A stretch of 64,000 nt of DNA from positions 1-64,000 of the forward strand of contig JBBIMA010000016.1 of assembly GCA_037444625.1 (NCBI GenBank), read 5' to 3'. The DNA comes from DTHT01 sp037444625 (GTDB lineage Bacteria; Acidobacteriota; Terriglobia; Bryobacterales; Bryobacteraceae). The position numbers and the translations under genes are program-made. Position 1 is the first letter of the stretch; each line of letters starts with the position of its first letter. Under the pieces are notes generated by a model. It made no database searches. It was given only the letters and a program-made list of their open reading frames with translations, and was not told the origin of the DNA. Shown piece after piece: positions 54,583 through 61,755 of the stretch.

Positions 54583-55385
54583 CTCAGGAACTCCCAAACG
54601 CTCGGCTCAGGCCGGAATTCCAGCCGGTAAGCCGGGGTGCGGCTCACGAAATCGCAGGCCGAGGCAAAGACGTTGGCCGCCAGCTCTCGATCGTCGGCGA
54701 AAAACAGGATGCAGCGCAACAGTTCGCGGGCGGCCTCGGCGGGCTTCAGCGGCTTCAGCGCGTGGGTCTCTCCGCGCGCCGGCAGGTAGACAGCACCCGC
54801 CGGCGCAGACACCTTCACGCCCGGAATGCCCAGTTCTCCCGCGAACGGCGTGCCGTGCACCACGTAGCCACCATTCTGCCGGCGCACGTAGCAGATCTCG
54901 TCGCTCAACAGGATGACGTCCGGCGGCGCCAACCGGCATATGGTCGTCTTGCCCGCGCCCGAAACTCCCGCGAAGATCAACGCCCGGCCGTTCCGGATGG
55001 CGCCCGCCGCGTGAATCAAGAATCCGCCCTCTGGGGCCAGCAGCAGCGTGTGCACGATGCGGAGCAAGGTGTCGACGGAGTATGGATTCGCCGTGTGCCG
55101 GACCCATCCCCGGCCCGAGCAGGGTTCGTACTGGGCTTCGAAATCCCCGCGGCGGACGCACCACCGGCCGTCGGCAAAGCTGACCTGGACGTCGTCGTCG
55201 GGGTTCACCTGGCGGGGCGGCGCAAGCTCGATTGTGAACTCGCAAGCCGCCGGAGCGTCCGACGGAGCCAGGAAGCCCGCGTAGTTTTCTTCGATCAGCC
55301 GGACGAATCCGGCCTCGGCGCAGTCGAGCGCGATCGCGAGGCCGCCGATTTCGATGACCATGCGGCGCCGGTCGCCGCGGTTCAT
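54579..55385 (-). CDS. HprK-related kinase
   Basis: 268 residues. The P-loop is GVSGAGKTT (140-148), preceded by GFLIHAAGAIRNGRALIFAG, the same arrangement as HPr kinase/phosphorylase and the family called HprK-related kinase A. Downstream LLSDEICYVRR and GTPFAGELGIPG match its later motifs. The usual HPr partner is absent. It may phosphorylate the peptide, the carrier or another factor. Starts in an ATGA overlap with the peptidase gene. Confidence 0.85.
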   Translation of the reverse strand: MNRGDRRRMVIEIGGLAIALDCAEAGFVRLIEENYAGFLAPSDAPAACEFTIELAPPRQVNPDDDVQVSFADGRWCVRRGDFEAQYEPCSGRGWVRHTANPYSVDTLLRIVHTLLLAPEGGFLIHAAGAIRNGRALIFAGVSGAGKTTICRLAPPDVILLSDEICYVRRQNGGYVVHGTPFAGELGIPGVKVSAPAGAVYLPARGETHALKPLKPAEAARELLRCILFFADDRELAANVFASACDFVSRTPAYRLEFRPEPSVWEFLR

Positions 55386-55828
55386 CCGAGCTTCCTGCGC
55401 AGTGCCCACAGGCGAAGTACGAAGCGATGGAACAAGTCCGAGCGCCTGCACAGGGCGGCGATGGCGCGCTCCCAGAGGGGCGGGATGCGGGGCGGCGCGA
55501 ACGATCTTGCTGCGCGCTGAACGCGGCTGACGATCCCCACGAGCTGATGGGGTGCGAGCGGACCGTCGGGAGCGGGCGCGGCATCGCCCCGCGTCACGGG
55601 ATGGCCGGCATCGAAGCCGACCACCCGGTGCGTGCAGAGTCGCCCGTCGGGCCCGATGAAAGCGACCAGGTCCCCGAGCTGAAGGCTTACCGAGCTGATC
55701 GGTTCGATCGTGAGCTGGTCGCCGGGCCGCAAGGCGGGGAACATGCTGCCGCCGAGAACACGGAGGCTCCCCCCACCAGGCGGATTCAGTGATGGAGCTG
55801 CTGCTTGAGTGCAGGCGAGGTCGGCCAC
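55382..55828 (-). CDS. Soluble SipW-like S26 peptidase
   Basis: 148 residues. Ser28 in GGSMFPALRPGD, His67 in LCTHRVVGF and Asp82 in VTRGDA form the Ser-His-Asp set of the SipW/ER-type signal peptidases, not the bacterial Ser-Lys pair. No N-terminal TM anchor is seen, so it is probably cytosolic or peripherally bound. Its place just after the candidate precursor makes it the likely leader protease. A 45-bp gap separates it from the precursor. Confidence 0.85.
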   Translation of the reverse strand: MADLACTQAAAPSLNPPGGGSLRVLGGSMFPALRPGDQLTIEPISSVSLQLGDLVAFIGPDGRLCTHRVVGFDAGHPVTRGDAAPAPDGPLAPHQLVGIVSRVQRAARSFAPPRIPPLWERAIAALCRRSDLFHRFVLRLWALRRKLG

Positions 55829-55873
55829 GGGACTGAAGGACGTCAGGTGGCGGCCAGAAGGGGGATCAAGCCG

Positions 55874-56041
55874 TCAAGATGTTTTCTTCGCCCGCTTGCA
55901 CTGCGCGTAACGAGGGTGGGTCTTTCCGCACCGGACCGCGGCGGTTTCGAAGACCTGCTCCGAGCGGAAGCCCGGCTTCTGGTAAGGTCGTCGCACTTGG
56001 GCAGGGGTCTTCGGGGTGGTTGACTGCTTCTCGGTGGCCAT
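55874..56041 (-). CDS. Putative RiPP precursor peptide (55 aa)
   Basis: 55 residues, starting at ATG 56041 after a strong AAGGAGG (7 bp spacing). A basic leader (MATEKQSTTPKTPAQV) is followed by RPYQKPGFRSEQVFET and a cysteine-bearing C-terminus (AAVRCGK, then YAQCKRAKKTS) with Cys38 and Cys48. A YxKP element followed by F-E-T and Cys residues is what I recall of small precursors beside PqqD/HprK-like/radical SAM sets; no search was run. It is 26 bp after the beta-propeller gene and 45 bp before the peptidase. The short length makes it easy to miss. Confidence 0.7.
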   Translation of the reverse strand: MATEKQSTTPKTPAQVRRPYQKPGFRSEQVFETAAVRCGKTHPRYAQCKRAKKTS

Positions 56042-56067
56042 GACTGGTCGGCCTCCTTAGCTTGATT

Positions 56068-57741
56068 CTATTGCAAACCGCTCTGCGTGAGCTTAACGGC
56101 GCAGACCGTGTTGCCGCATGCGGTTGATGCGAGCGGCGTCTGGAAGTAGATGTTGTTGTAATCTGATTGCGAGGCGCGGTTGTCCACGATGATGCCGGCC
56201 GAGCCCCCGTTGTAGCCCGATGCGGTGGCATCCGGTACGTCCCCCGAACTTGTGATGGGGATGTTCCACATCTGGATCTGGTCGCTCGCGCTGAAACCTA
56301 AGAACAGACGGTCTTGGGTGTCGGACTTGAACGTGGTCAGCGGCGAGCACTCGCCTGTATTGGTGGCGATGGTATTCACGGTCGGGTTCGTCTGCCAGAG
56401 GCCGTTCTGGAATCCGAAGGTGTAGAGTCGGGGCTGACCGCTCGCCTTCCCGCAAACATGCAGTTGTCCCGCCTGGCTGTTCGAGTAGTGCGCATCGTCG
56501 AACGCTCCGCTGCGGATCACGGTCGTGGAGTCTTCGCCAATTTGCGCGCTCTGCACGTTGCCGAGGCCGTAGTCGGTCTCGATCACTCGGGCGCCAGTCA
56601 GACCGCCCGACCCGGTCTGCCGAGCGAACCAGAACACCCGTTGGCGGTCGATATCCACCAAGGCGGAATCCTGGACTGCTTCGGTGTCGGTGCTGATCTG
56701 CAACGACCCTGAAAGGCTGAAATTGACGCTGCCGTTGCTGTACGTCACGGTGTACGAGTACAGCGTGGTGCCGTCGGAGATGAACAAACGATTCTGCCCC
56801 GGGTCCATCACCGGGCTGGTGAGATACGCCCCGGCTGATTTCACGGTTACCGAACCCAGCACGCTCAAGGCTGTCTGGCTGGATTGCCCGAACACCGGGC
56901 CGATCGCGTACAGGACACCGTTGTTCGCCCCGACGAACGCGACGTTATGCCAGTAATCCACGAAAGGCGACGAGCGCCGGTTGCCGTCGCCCGCCGAATA
57001 TCGCACGCTGCGCACCCAGGAGCCACCGTTGCCTGGCGTCGCGGGGTTCCCGATTGTACCCTGTCCCGGCACCCATTTCAGCACGTGAAAGTATGACCCG
57101 CCACCACCTCGGTCCCGGTTCTCGACGAAGGCCACCTCTTGGCCGTTCAAGGAAAGTACGGGTGAAGTTCTGATCACGTCCGGAGTCGTATCAGTGTCAC
57201 CGATATAGTATGCCCACATCACGCTCGGCACCGTGCCTGAGCATCCCGTGTAAAGATTATTGAACGCCACGATATTGGCCTGACCGGTAGAGGAGTCCGC
57301 CCGGATGCCGAACACCACGAAGTCGCCTGAACAGTTTGGGTTCGTGATATCAGCGCCCCACATCGCGGGGAACTGCTCTAGCGGTAATGGAGTGCTAGTA
57401 TCTACGTTGTTCCCCAGCGATACCGCCCAGTCGCGCTTCATGGTCGGCGTCCGCCGCCATGGCTGCCGGCTCGGCGCTGAGGCGGAAGCCAAAGCGCCGA
57501 CCAGGTTGCGCTGCGCCCAGGCGGCAAGCAGCCGCGGGTCGCGCTGCAACTGGCCGAGCGTGGCCGCACGGAACGAAGCGTTCGTATAGACTACGTAGCG
57601 ATGACTCCAGTCGCGGACGATCGGAAAGCGCCCGGGCAGCGCGCCCTGTCCCGGCGCTTCCGCCGTCACGAGCAGAATCCCTGCCGCTGCCGCTACCGCC
57701 AGAGGTATGAGGCCCACCCACTTCGATTGCCTGTTCGCCAT
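56068..57741 (-). CDS. Exported beta-propeller-like protein of unknown function
   Basis: 557 residues. A signal/anchor (VGLIPLAVAAAAGILLVTAEA) precedes a long beta-strand-rich region with repeats of the WD/PQQ-propeller type (SSPFVDYWHNVAFVGANNGVLYA, then SSTTLYS-like blades). Codon use and base composition look less GC-rich than neighbours. Cysteine-poor; no active site is visible. It directly precedes the peptide gene in the same direction. It may be the first gene of the cluster and export partner or target of its product, but this is inference. The ATG at 57741 is best supported (GGAGG 5 bp ahead). Confidence 0.75.
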   Translation of the reverse strand: MANRQSKWVGLIPLAVAAAAGILLVTAEAPGQGALPGRFPIVRDWSHRYVVYTNASFRAATLGQLQRDPRLLAAWAQRNLVGALASASAPSRQPWRRTPTMKRDWAVSLGNNVDTSTPLPLEQFPAMWGADITNPNCSGDFVVFGIRADSSTGQANIVAFNNLYTGCSGTVPSVMWAYYIGDTDTTPDVIRTSPVLSLNGQEVAFVENRDRGGGGSYFHVLKWVPGQGTIGNPATPGNGGSWVRSVRYSAGDGNRRSSPFVDYWHNVAFVGANNGVLYAIGPVFGQSSQTALSVLGSVTVKSAGAYLTSPVMDPGQNRLFISDGTTLYSYTVTYSNGSVNFSLSGSLQISTDTEAVQDSALVDIDRQRVFWFARQTGSGGLTGARVIETDYGLGNVQSAQIGEDSTTVIRSGAFDDAHYSNSQAGQLHVCGKASGQPRLYTFGFQNGLWQTNPTVNTIATNTGECSPLTTFKSDTQDRLFLGFSASDQIQMWNIPITSSGDVPDATASGYNGGSAGIIVDNRASQSDYNNIYFQTPLASTACGNTVCAVKLTQSGLQ

Positions 57742-57923
57742 CTCGACCTCCATGCTTTCGATCCTACGTTTGGCCGGCACAACCAGCGAAGACGGCGTAA
57801 GACGCTGTCCTACGATTCACCGGCGTGTTACTCGCACCCGTCGTACACTCTATCCCTACTTTTCTCCCTTTTCAACCCCCAATTCGAGGGTGAAAACGCT
57901 AAAATATCAGCGGAGGTCGGTAA

Positions 57924-59060
57924 GTGCGCATCGTGCAGGCGCCTTTCGGAATGCCGGCGGCTCTGACGGCCGCCGTAGGCGGTCTCTGGCTCCTCGCCCG
58001 ACCAGCTCCGACTTTTCCCGACCTCACCGCGCAGTCCGCTGAGCAAGCGGCAGGGCTCGCACGCAGCCTGCTCGCCGCCGATCCCGCCAATCCCTACCAT
58101 TGGTCGGATCTGGGCGAGGCCCTCGCCGAATCCGGACGCTTTGCTGAAGCGCGTTCCTGCTTCCGGCGCGCCGCGGAGCTGGGACCCAACATCCCGCCCG
58201 TGCTGATGCGGGCGGCCGCCTTCCATATCCGCGCCGGGGAGGCCCGGGCCGCCCTGCCCCTGATGCTCCACATCATGGAACTGATCCCGGATTACGACGC
58301 GATCATTTTCTATTACTGCGACCGGCTGATCCCCATCGCCGAGTTGCTGCCGCCTCTGGCGCGCAATCCCCGCGCGGCGCGCTCGCATTTCCGCTTCCTG
58401 CTGGATAGCGGCAACGTGGAACATGCGACTGCGGCGTGGGCCTCGCTGCGCGAGCACGGCCTGGCGGAAGACGAGCTGGCCGCGGCCTACCTCGATCTGC
58501 TCCTCCGCCACGGCCGGCACGAGCAGGCGCTCCGCGCATGGGTCGCCTGGCTGGGGCCGCGCGCGGGGGAGTACCCGGAGCGCAACCTGATTTACAACGG
58601 CGGCTTTGAAAGCCAACTGACCGGCTCGCCGCTCGACTGGCGAATCCAGCCCCTGGCGGGCGCAGAGGCGGTGCGCGATTCCTCGCGGGCCGCCGAAGGC
58701 CGCACCTGCCTGCGGTTGAGCTTCGCGGGAACCGTCAACCCGAATTACTCCCACGTCACCCAGCTCGTTTATCTGCCGGCCGGGCGTTTTCGTTTGACTG
58801 CCCGTATCCGCTCCGAGCAACTTACTACCGATCAGGGCCTGTTCCTGCGCATCAGCGAGGCGGCGCCCGGCGGGCGCCAGCTTGCCGAGACCGAGCAAGT
58901 TATGGGAACCACCGACTGGCGAACGCTCGAGACCACCTTCGCCCACTCGCAGAGCGGCCTCGCCGCGGTTCAGATCTGCCGCCGTCCTTCGCGCAAATTC
59001 GATAGCAAGATTCGCGGGGTGGTTTGGGTGGACGCCGTCAGGCTCGAACGGCAGCCGTGA
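57924..59060 (+). CDS. Exported TPR protein with a C-terminal carbohydrate-binding-like domain
   Basis: 378 residues, starting at GTG after GGAGG. An N-terminal hydrophobic segment (AALTAAVGGLWLLARP) is followed by TPR pairs (NPYHWSDLGEALAESGRFAEA, about 50-190) and a jelly-roll-like C-terminal domain (NLIYNGGFESQLTGSPLDWRI to LERQP) of the type found in secreted or sugar-binding proteins. Position beside an O-antigen ligase-like gene suggests a role in surface polysaccharide assembly. It converges with that gene, ends overlapping by 23 bp. Confidence 0.8.
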   Translation: MRIVQAPFGMPAALTAAVGGLWLLARPAPTFPDLTAQSAEQAAGLARSLLAADPANPYHWSDLGEALAESGRFAEARSCFRRAAELGPNIPPVLMRAAAFHIRAGEARAALPLMLHIMELIPDYDAIIFYYCDRLIPIAELLPPLARNPRAARSHFRFLLDSGNVEHATAAWASLREHGLAEDELAAAYLDLLLRHGRHEQALRAWVAWLGPRAGEYPERNLIYNGGFESQLTGSPLDWRIQPLAGAEAVRDSSRAAEGRTCLRLSFAGTVNPNYSHVTQLVYLPAGRFRLTARIRSEQLTTDQGLFLRISEAAPGGRQLAETEQVMGTTDWRTLETTFAHSQSGLAAVQICRRPSRKFDSKIRGVVWVDAVRLERQP

Positions 59061-60381
59061 CGTCCGCCCGCCCGGTCGCGATGCCCGCGACCCAAGCCAG
59101 CGCCATGGCGTTAGCCGGGATGTAAAGGTTGAAATCCACCAAGCTGTGCAGCGCCAGCGCCGAAAGACCGCCCAGCGCTCCCAATGCGCGCCAGCGCTCT
59201 TCGCTCCAGCGGCTGTAACGCGCCGCCCGCCAGGCCGACCGCAACAAATACAAGGCCAGCGCCAGGACCAGAAGCGCACCGGGGAGGCCCAGTTCGGCAG
59301 CCAACTGTAAGTAATCGTTGTGCGCGAAGTCCACCGTGTAAAGGGGCGCGGCCAGCTTGTGACGCATGAGCGCGGACTCGTAAGCGCCCAGCCCGCACCC
59401 CAGTACCGGCTGCGCCCGCACCAGCGCCAGCGTGTCGCGCCAGATCTGAATGCGCGTATCCGCGGAGATTTCTTCAGTGGCGGCCATGTGCCCGAAACGT
59501 TCGATGAGCTTGTCGGGAGGCAGAAACACGAACCCCAGGACGACGAGCGCCCCGATCAGCGCCGGCCCCAGCCTGCGCCGCCAGGCGGGCGCTTCGCCGC
59601 TGCCGAGCGCAGCCGCGCCCATGACGAACAAGGACGCAAGGGCTGCCACGAACCCCATGCGCGAAAGCGAGTGCAGGACGGCCAGCAGAATGGCGGCTGC
59701 CAGGCTGAAGAGACCGCAAGCCGGCAGTACGGCGCCCAGATTGACGCCGTGTCGGGAGCGCCCCCGCAGCAGCACCGCGAGCCCGTAAACCAGCGCGAAC
59801 GGCAAGCACAACTCGAGCAGGCCGCAGTAATGGTTGCGATTCACGTAGGTTCCGGTGGCGATGCGCTCGCTGCCCGGCGCGTAGGCCGAGTACGCTTGCA
59901 CGAGGCCCAGCACGGCCTCGAACGTCCCGAGGATCAGCAAAGGCCAAACCACCGCCCAAGGGTGGTCTTCGAGCCGAGCCGCCAGGTCCGCGATCAGCCA
60001 GAACACCAGCACGCAGCCCGCCAGGCCGATCAGTTTCTCCAGGGTCGCTCGCGGCACGGCGCTCAGCGCGGCCCAGCTCCAGGCGCCGGTGACGGCAGCC
60101 GCCCCGTCCAGCGCCGCAGCACGCTCGGGCGCCAGCAACCAAACGGCCGCCCTGGGCAGCGGGATCAATTGGAGAATCACCCGCGCAATGAGAGCCCCCG
60201 GCAGCCATGCGGCCGCGCCTTCCCGAAGCAACGGCCTCCTCCGAGCCCAGTGAAGGACGCCAAACAGCCCGGCCGCAAGGAGCGAGACGCCCCAGTCGCT
60301 CGGCTCTACGCCTCCGTCGCGCAGGATCGCGTATCCGAGAGCAAGCGAGAGGATAACCAGGCCGCAACCGGTGAGGGACAC
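59038..60381 (-). CDS. O-antigen ligase-like membrane protein (Wzy/WaaL family)
   Basis: 447 residues with about ten to twelve hydrophobic helices. The family signature IATGTYVNRNHYCGLLELCLPFAL is present, and a periplasmic loop follows (RLGLRIQIWRDTLALVRAQPVLGCGLGAYESAL). It joins or polymerises surface glycans in the periplasm. It starts at GTG with no strong ribosome site. The PEP-CTERM gene upstream and the antiterminator nearby agree with an exopolysaccharide and surface-protein region. No glycosyltransferases lie in the window. Confidence 0.88.
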   Translation of the reverse strand: MSLTGCGLVILSLALGYAILRDGGVEPSDWGVSLLAAGLFGVLHWARRRPLLREGAAAWLPGALIARVILQLIPLPRAAVWLLAPERAAALDGAAAVTGAWSWAALSAVPRATLEKLIGLAGCVLVFWLIADLAARLEDHPWAVVWPLLILGTFEAVLGLVQAYSAYAPGSERIATGTYVNRNHYCGLLELCLPFALVYGLAVLLRGRSRHGVNLGAVLPACGLFSLAAAILLAVLHSLSRMGFVAALASLFVMGAAALGSGEAPAWRRRLGPALIGALVVLGFVFLPPDKLIERFGHMAATEEISADTRIQIWRDTLALVRAQPVLGCGLGAYESALMRHKLAAPLYTVDFAHNDYLQLAAELGLPGALLVLALALYLLRSAWRAARYSRWSEERWRALGALGGLSALALHSLVDFNLYIPANAMALAWVAGIATGRADVTAAVRA

Positions 60382-60417
60382 GGGAGAGTGCCGGCGGTCC
60401 GGGCCGCCGAGGTCGCA

Positions 60418-60437
60418 CTTAGAAGATCTTAGAAGAT
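60418..60437. repeat. Tandem 10-bp repeat
   Basis: CTTAGAAGAT occurs twice in tandem between the PEP-CTERM stop and the O-antigen ligase start. Nothing else in the gap stands out; no terminator-like hairpin is seen. Confidence 0.4.
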
Positions 60438-60442
60438 CTCGA

Positions 60443-61231
60443 TCAGACGGCCCTGCGGTGACGGCGGAGCAGCAGCATGCCGGCGAGGCCCAGCCCGACC
60501 AATGCCAGCGTGGCCGGCTCCGGAATCAGGCTCGCCTGGGCGCTAGCGCTTAACGGCTGGCCGTCAATCCAGAGCAAGTAAGTGCCCCAAACAAAGGGAT
60601 ACTCCTGCTGAGTGATCCAGTACAGGGCGTAGGGCAGATCGGCAGGGTCCGAAACGGAGAAAGCAGCGCCCAGCCCTGCGAACCAAAGGCGGTTGACCAG
60701 CACCGAGTCGCTGCCAGGGTTCCCCTCGCCGTACCAAACGTCGTCTGCGGTGCCGGGTATCCCGTCAGGACCGTAGTAATGACCGACCAGATCGTAACCG
60801 TACGCCTGTCCGGCGAAGCTGAACGAGTCCGGGCTTCCGAAGAAATTCTCGTAATACCAAAGGTCGGCCAGCCGGAAAGTGCTCCCACCGCCGTTCACGT
60901 ACAGGCCGAACAGCACCGCGTTGCCGTACTCGCCCTCGTAGCCGGCGGGCGGCGGCGCTTGACCCCTCCATGATTCGAAGTCGGTAACTACCACGTCGCC
61001 GGGATAAAAGACATAGGTCCGCTGATAGTAGGCAGGCGTGCCCGGCGTGCCGTAGGAACTTGACCCCGATTGGAGGGCGCCGATGGCGTTCTGGGCATAG
61101 TCATACCAACTCGGCGAATACCAGGGATTGGGCGCGATCGAGGGGTAGACCTGCATGATCGGCCCGGCAATCAACAGCGCGGAAAAGACCAAACCAGCCA
61201 AAGCGGCCCTGCGTACGCTCAGCCCCAACAT
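60443..61231 (-). CDS. PEP-CTERM sorting-signal protein
   Basis: 262 residues. A signal peptide (LAGLVFSALLIAGP) is followed by an acidic, Tyr/Gly-rich secreted region of unknown fold. The C-terminus carries IPEPATLALVGLGLAGMLLLRRHRRAV: the PEP motif, a hydrophobic helix and Arg-rich tail recognised by exosortase. Exosortase itself is not in the window. A strong GGAGG precedes the ATG. It heads a transcript with the O-antigen ligase gene 61 bp downstream. Confidence 0.93.
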   Translation of the reverse strand: MLGLSVRRAALAGLVFSALLIAGPIMQVYPSIAPNPWYSPSWYDYAQNAIGALQSGSSSYGTPGTPAYYQRTYVFYPGDVVVTDFESWRGQAPPPAGYEGEYGNAVLFGLYVNGGGSTFRLADLWYYENFFGSPDSFSFAGQAYGYDLVGHYYGPDGIPGTADDVWYGEGNPGSDSVLVNRLWFAGLGAAFSVSDPADLPYALYWITQQEYPFVWGTYLLWIDGQPLSASAQASLIPEPATLALVGLGLAGMLLLRRHRRAV

Positions 61232-61258
61232 TGTGCCTCCTTAGCAGAACTCGTTGTT

Positions 61259-61651
61259 CTAGCGCTGCCTGCGCCACCGACTGATCGAGGGGGGAGCCCA
61301 CCCGGGAGGCGGGGGTCCGGGCGGTTTCCATCCTAGCGGCGGAAAATTCGGTGGATTGGGATTCCCCAGGGACTGCACACCGGCCACGCCACCGTTGCTA
61401 TTGATGGTAGCCTGCGAGTTAGCCCCCACGGTGACCTTGGCGCCGCTCGAAGTACTTACTGTAGCCGGGGCGCCGGACGTCTTCACGGTGCTGCCGGACA
61501 GAACCGGCAGGGTCGGCACCGAGGATGGCGTGGTGATGCCGTTGATCTTCACGGGCTGCCTGCTGGTGACAGTCGCCACGCGGGACTGCGCCCAACACAA
61601 ACCACCCGCGATCGGTAGAACAGCCAGGATCGGGAAGATCCGGTTACGCAC
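61259..61651 (-). CDS. Small exported Ser/Thr-rich protein with Pro-rich tail
   Basis: 130 residues. A signal peptide (NRIFPILAVLPIAGGLCWAQ) is followed by a FecR-like stretch (VLSGSTVKTSGAPATVSTSSGAKVTVGANS) and a Pro/Gly/Trp-rich C-terminus (PPLGWKPPGPPPPGWAPP). I do not recognise a family; function unknown. The GTG at 61651 is chosen because AGGGAGA lies 6 bp ahead and a consensus promoter covers an earlier ATG at 61678. Confidence 0.7.
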   Translation of the reverse strand: MRNRIFPILAVLPIAGGLCWAQSRVATVTSRQPVKINGITTPSSVPTLPVLSGSTVKTSGAPATVSTSSGAKVTVGANSQATINSNGGVAGVQSLGNPNPPNFPPLGWKPPGPPPPGWAPPSISRWRRQR

Positions 61652-61676
61652 GGACGCTCTCCCTGTTTCGACAGAC

Positions 61677-61705
61677 ATTGTAAGCTCGGGAGGCCTCTGT
61701 GTCAA
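61677..61705 (-). promoter_or_regulatory. Consensus sigma-70 promoter of the small exported-protein gene
   Basis: Leftward TTGACA (61700-61705) and TACAAT (61677-61682) are separated by 17 bp, close to perfect. It overlaps the ATG at 61678, so the transcript begins after that codon and translation should start at the GTG at 61651. Confidence 0.65.
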
Positions 61706-61755
61706 GACTTGGAAGTAACGGTACTCGCGTTTACTATGTCCAACGCTGTACGACT

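Noticed and set aside
55866..56231. A 121-codon frame overlapping the precursor gene
   Set aside because: It is Arg/Pro/Thr-rich, runs into the propeller gene and lacks a ribosome site, while the 55-codon frame has one at perfect spacing.
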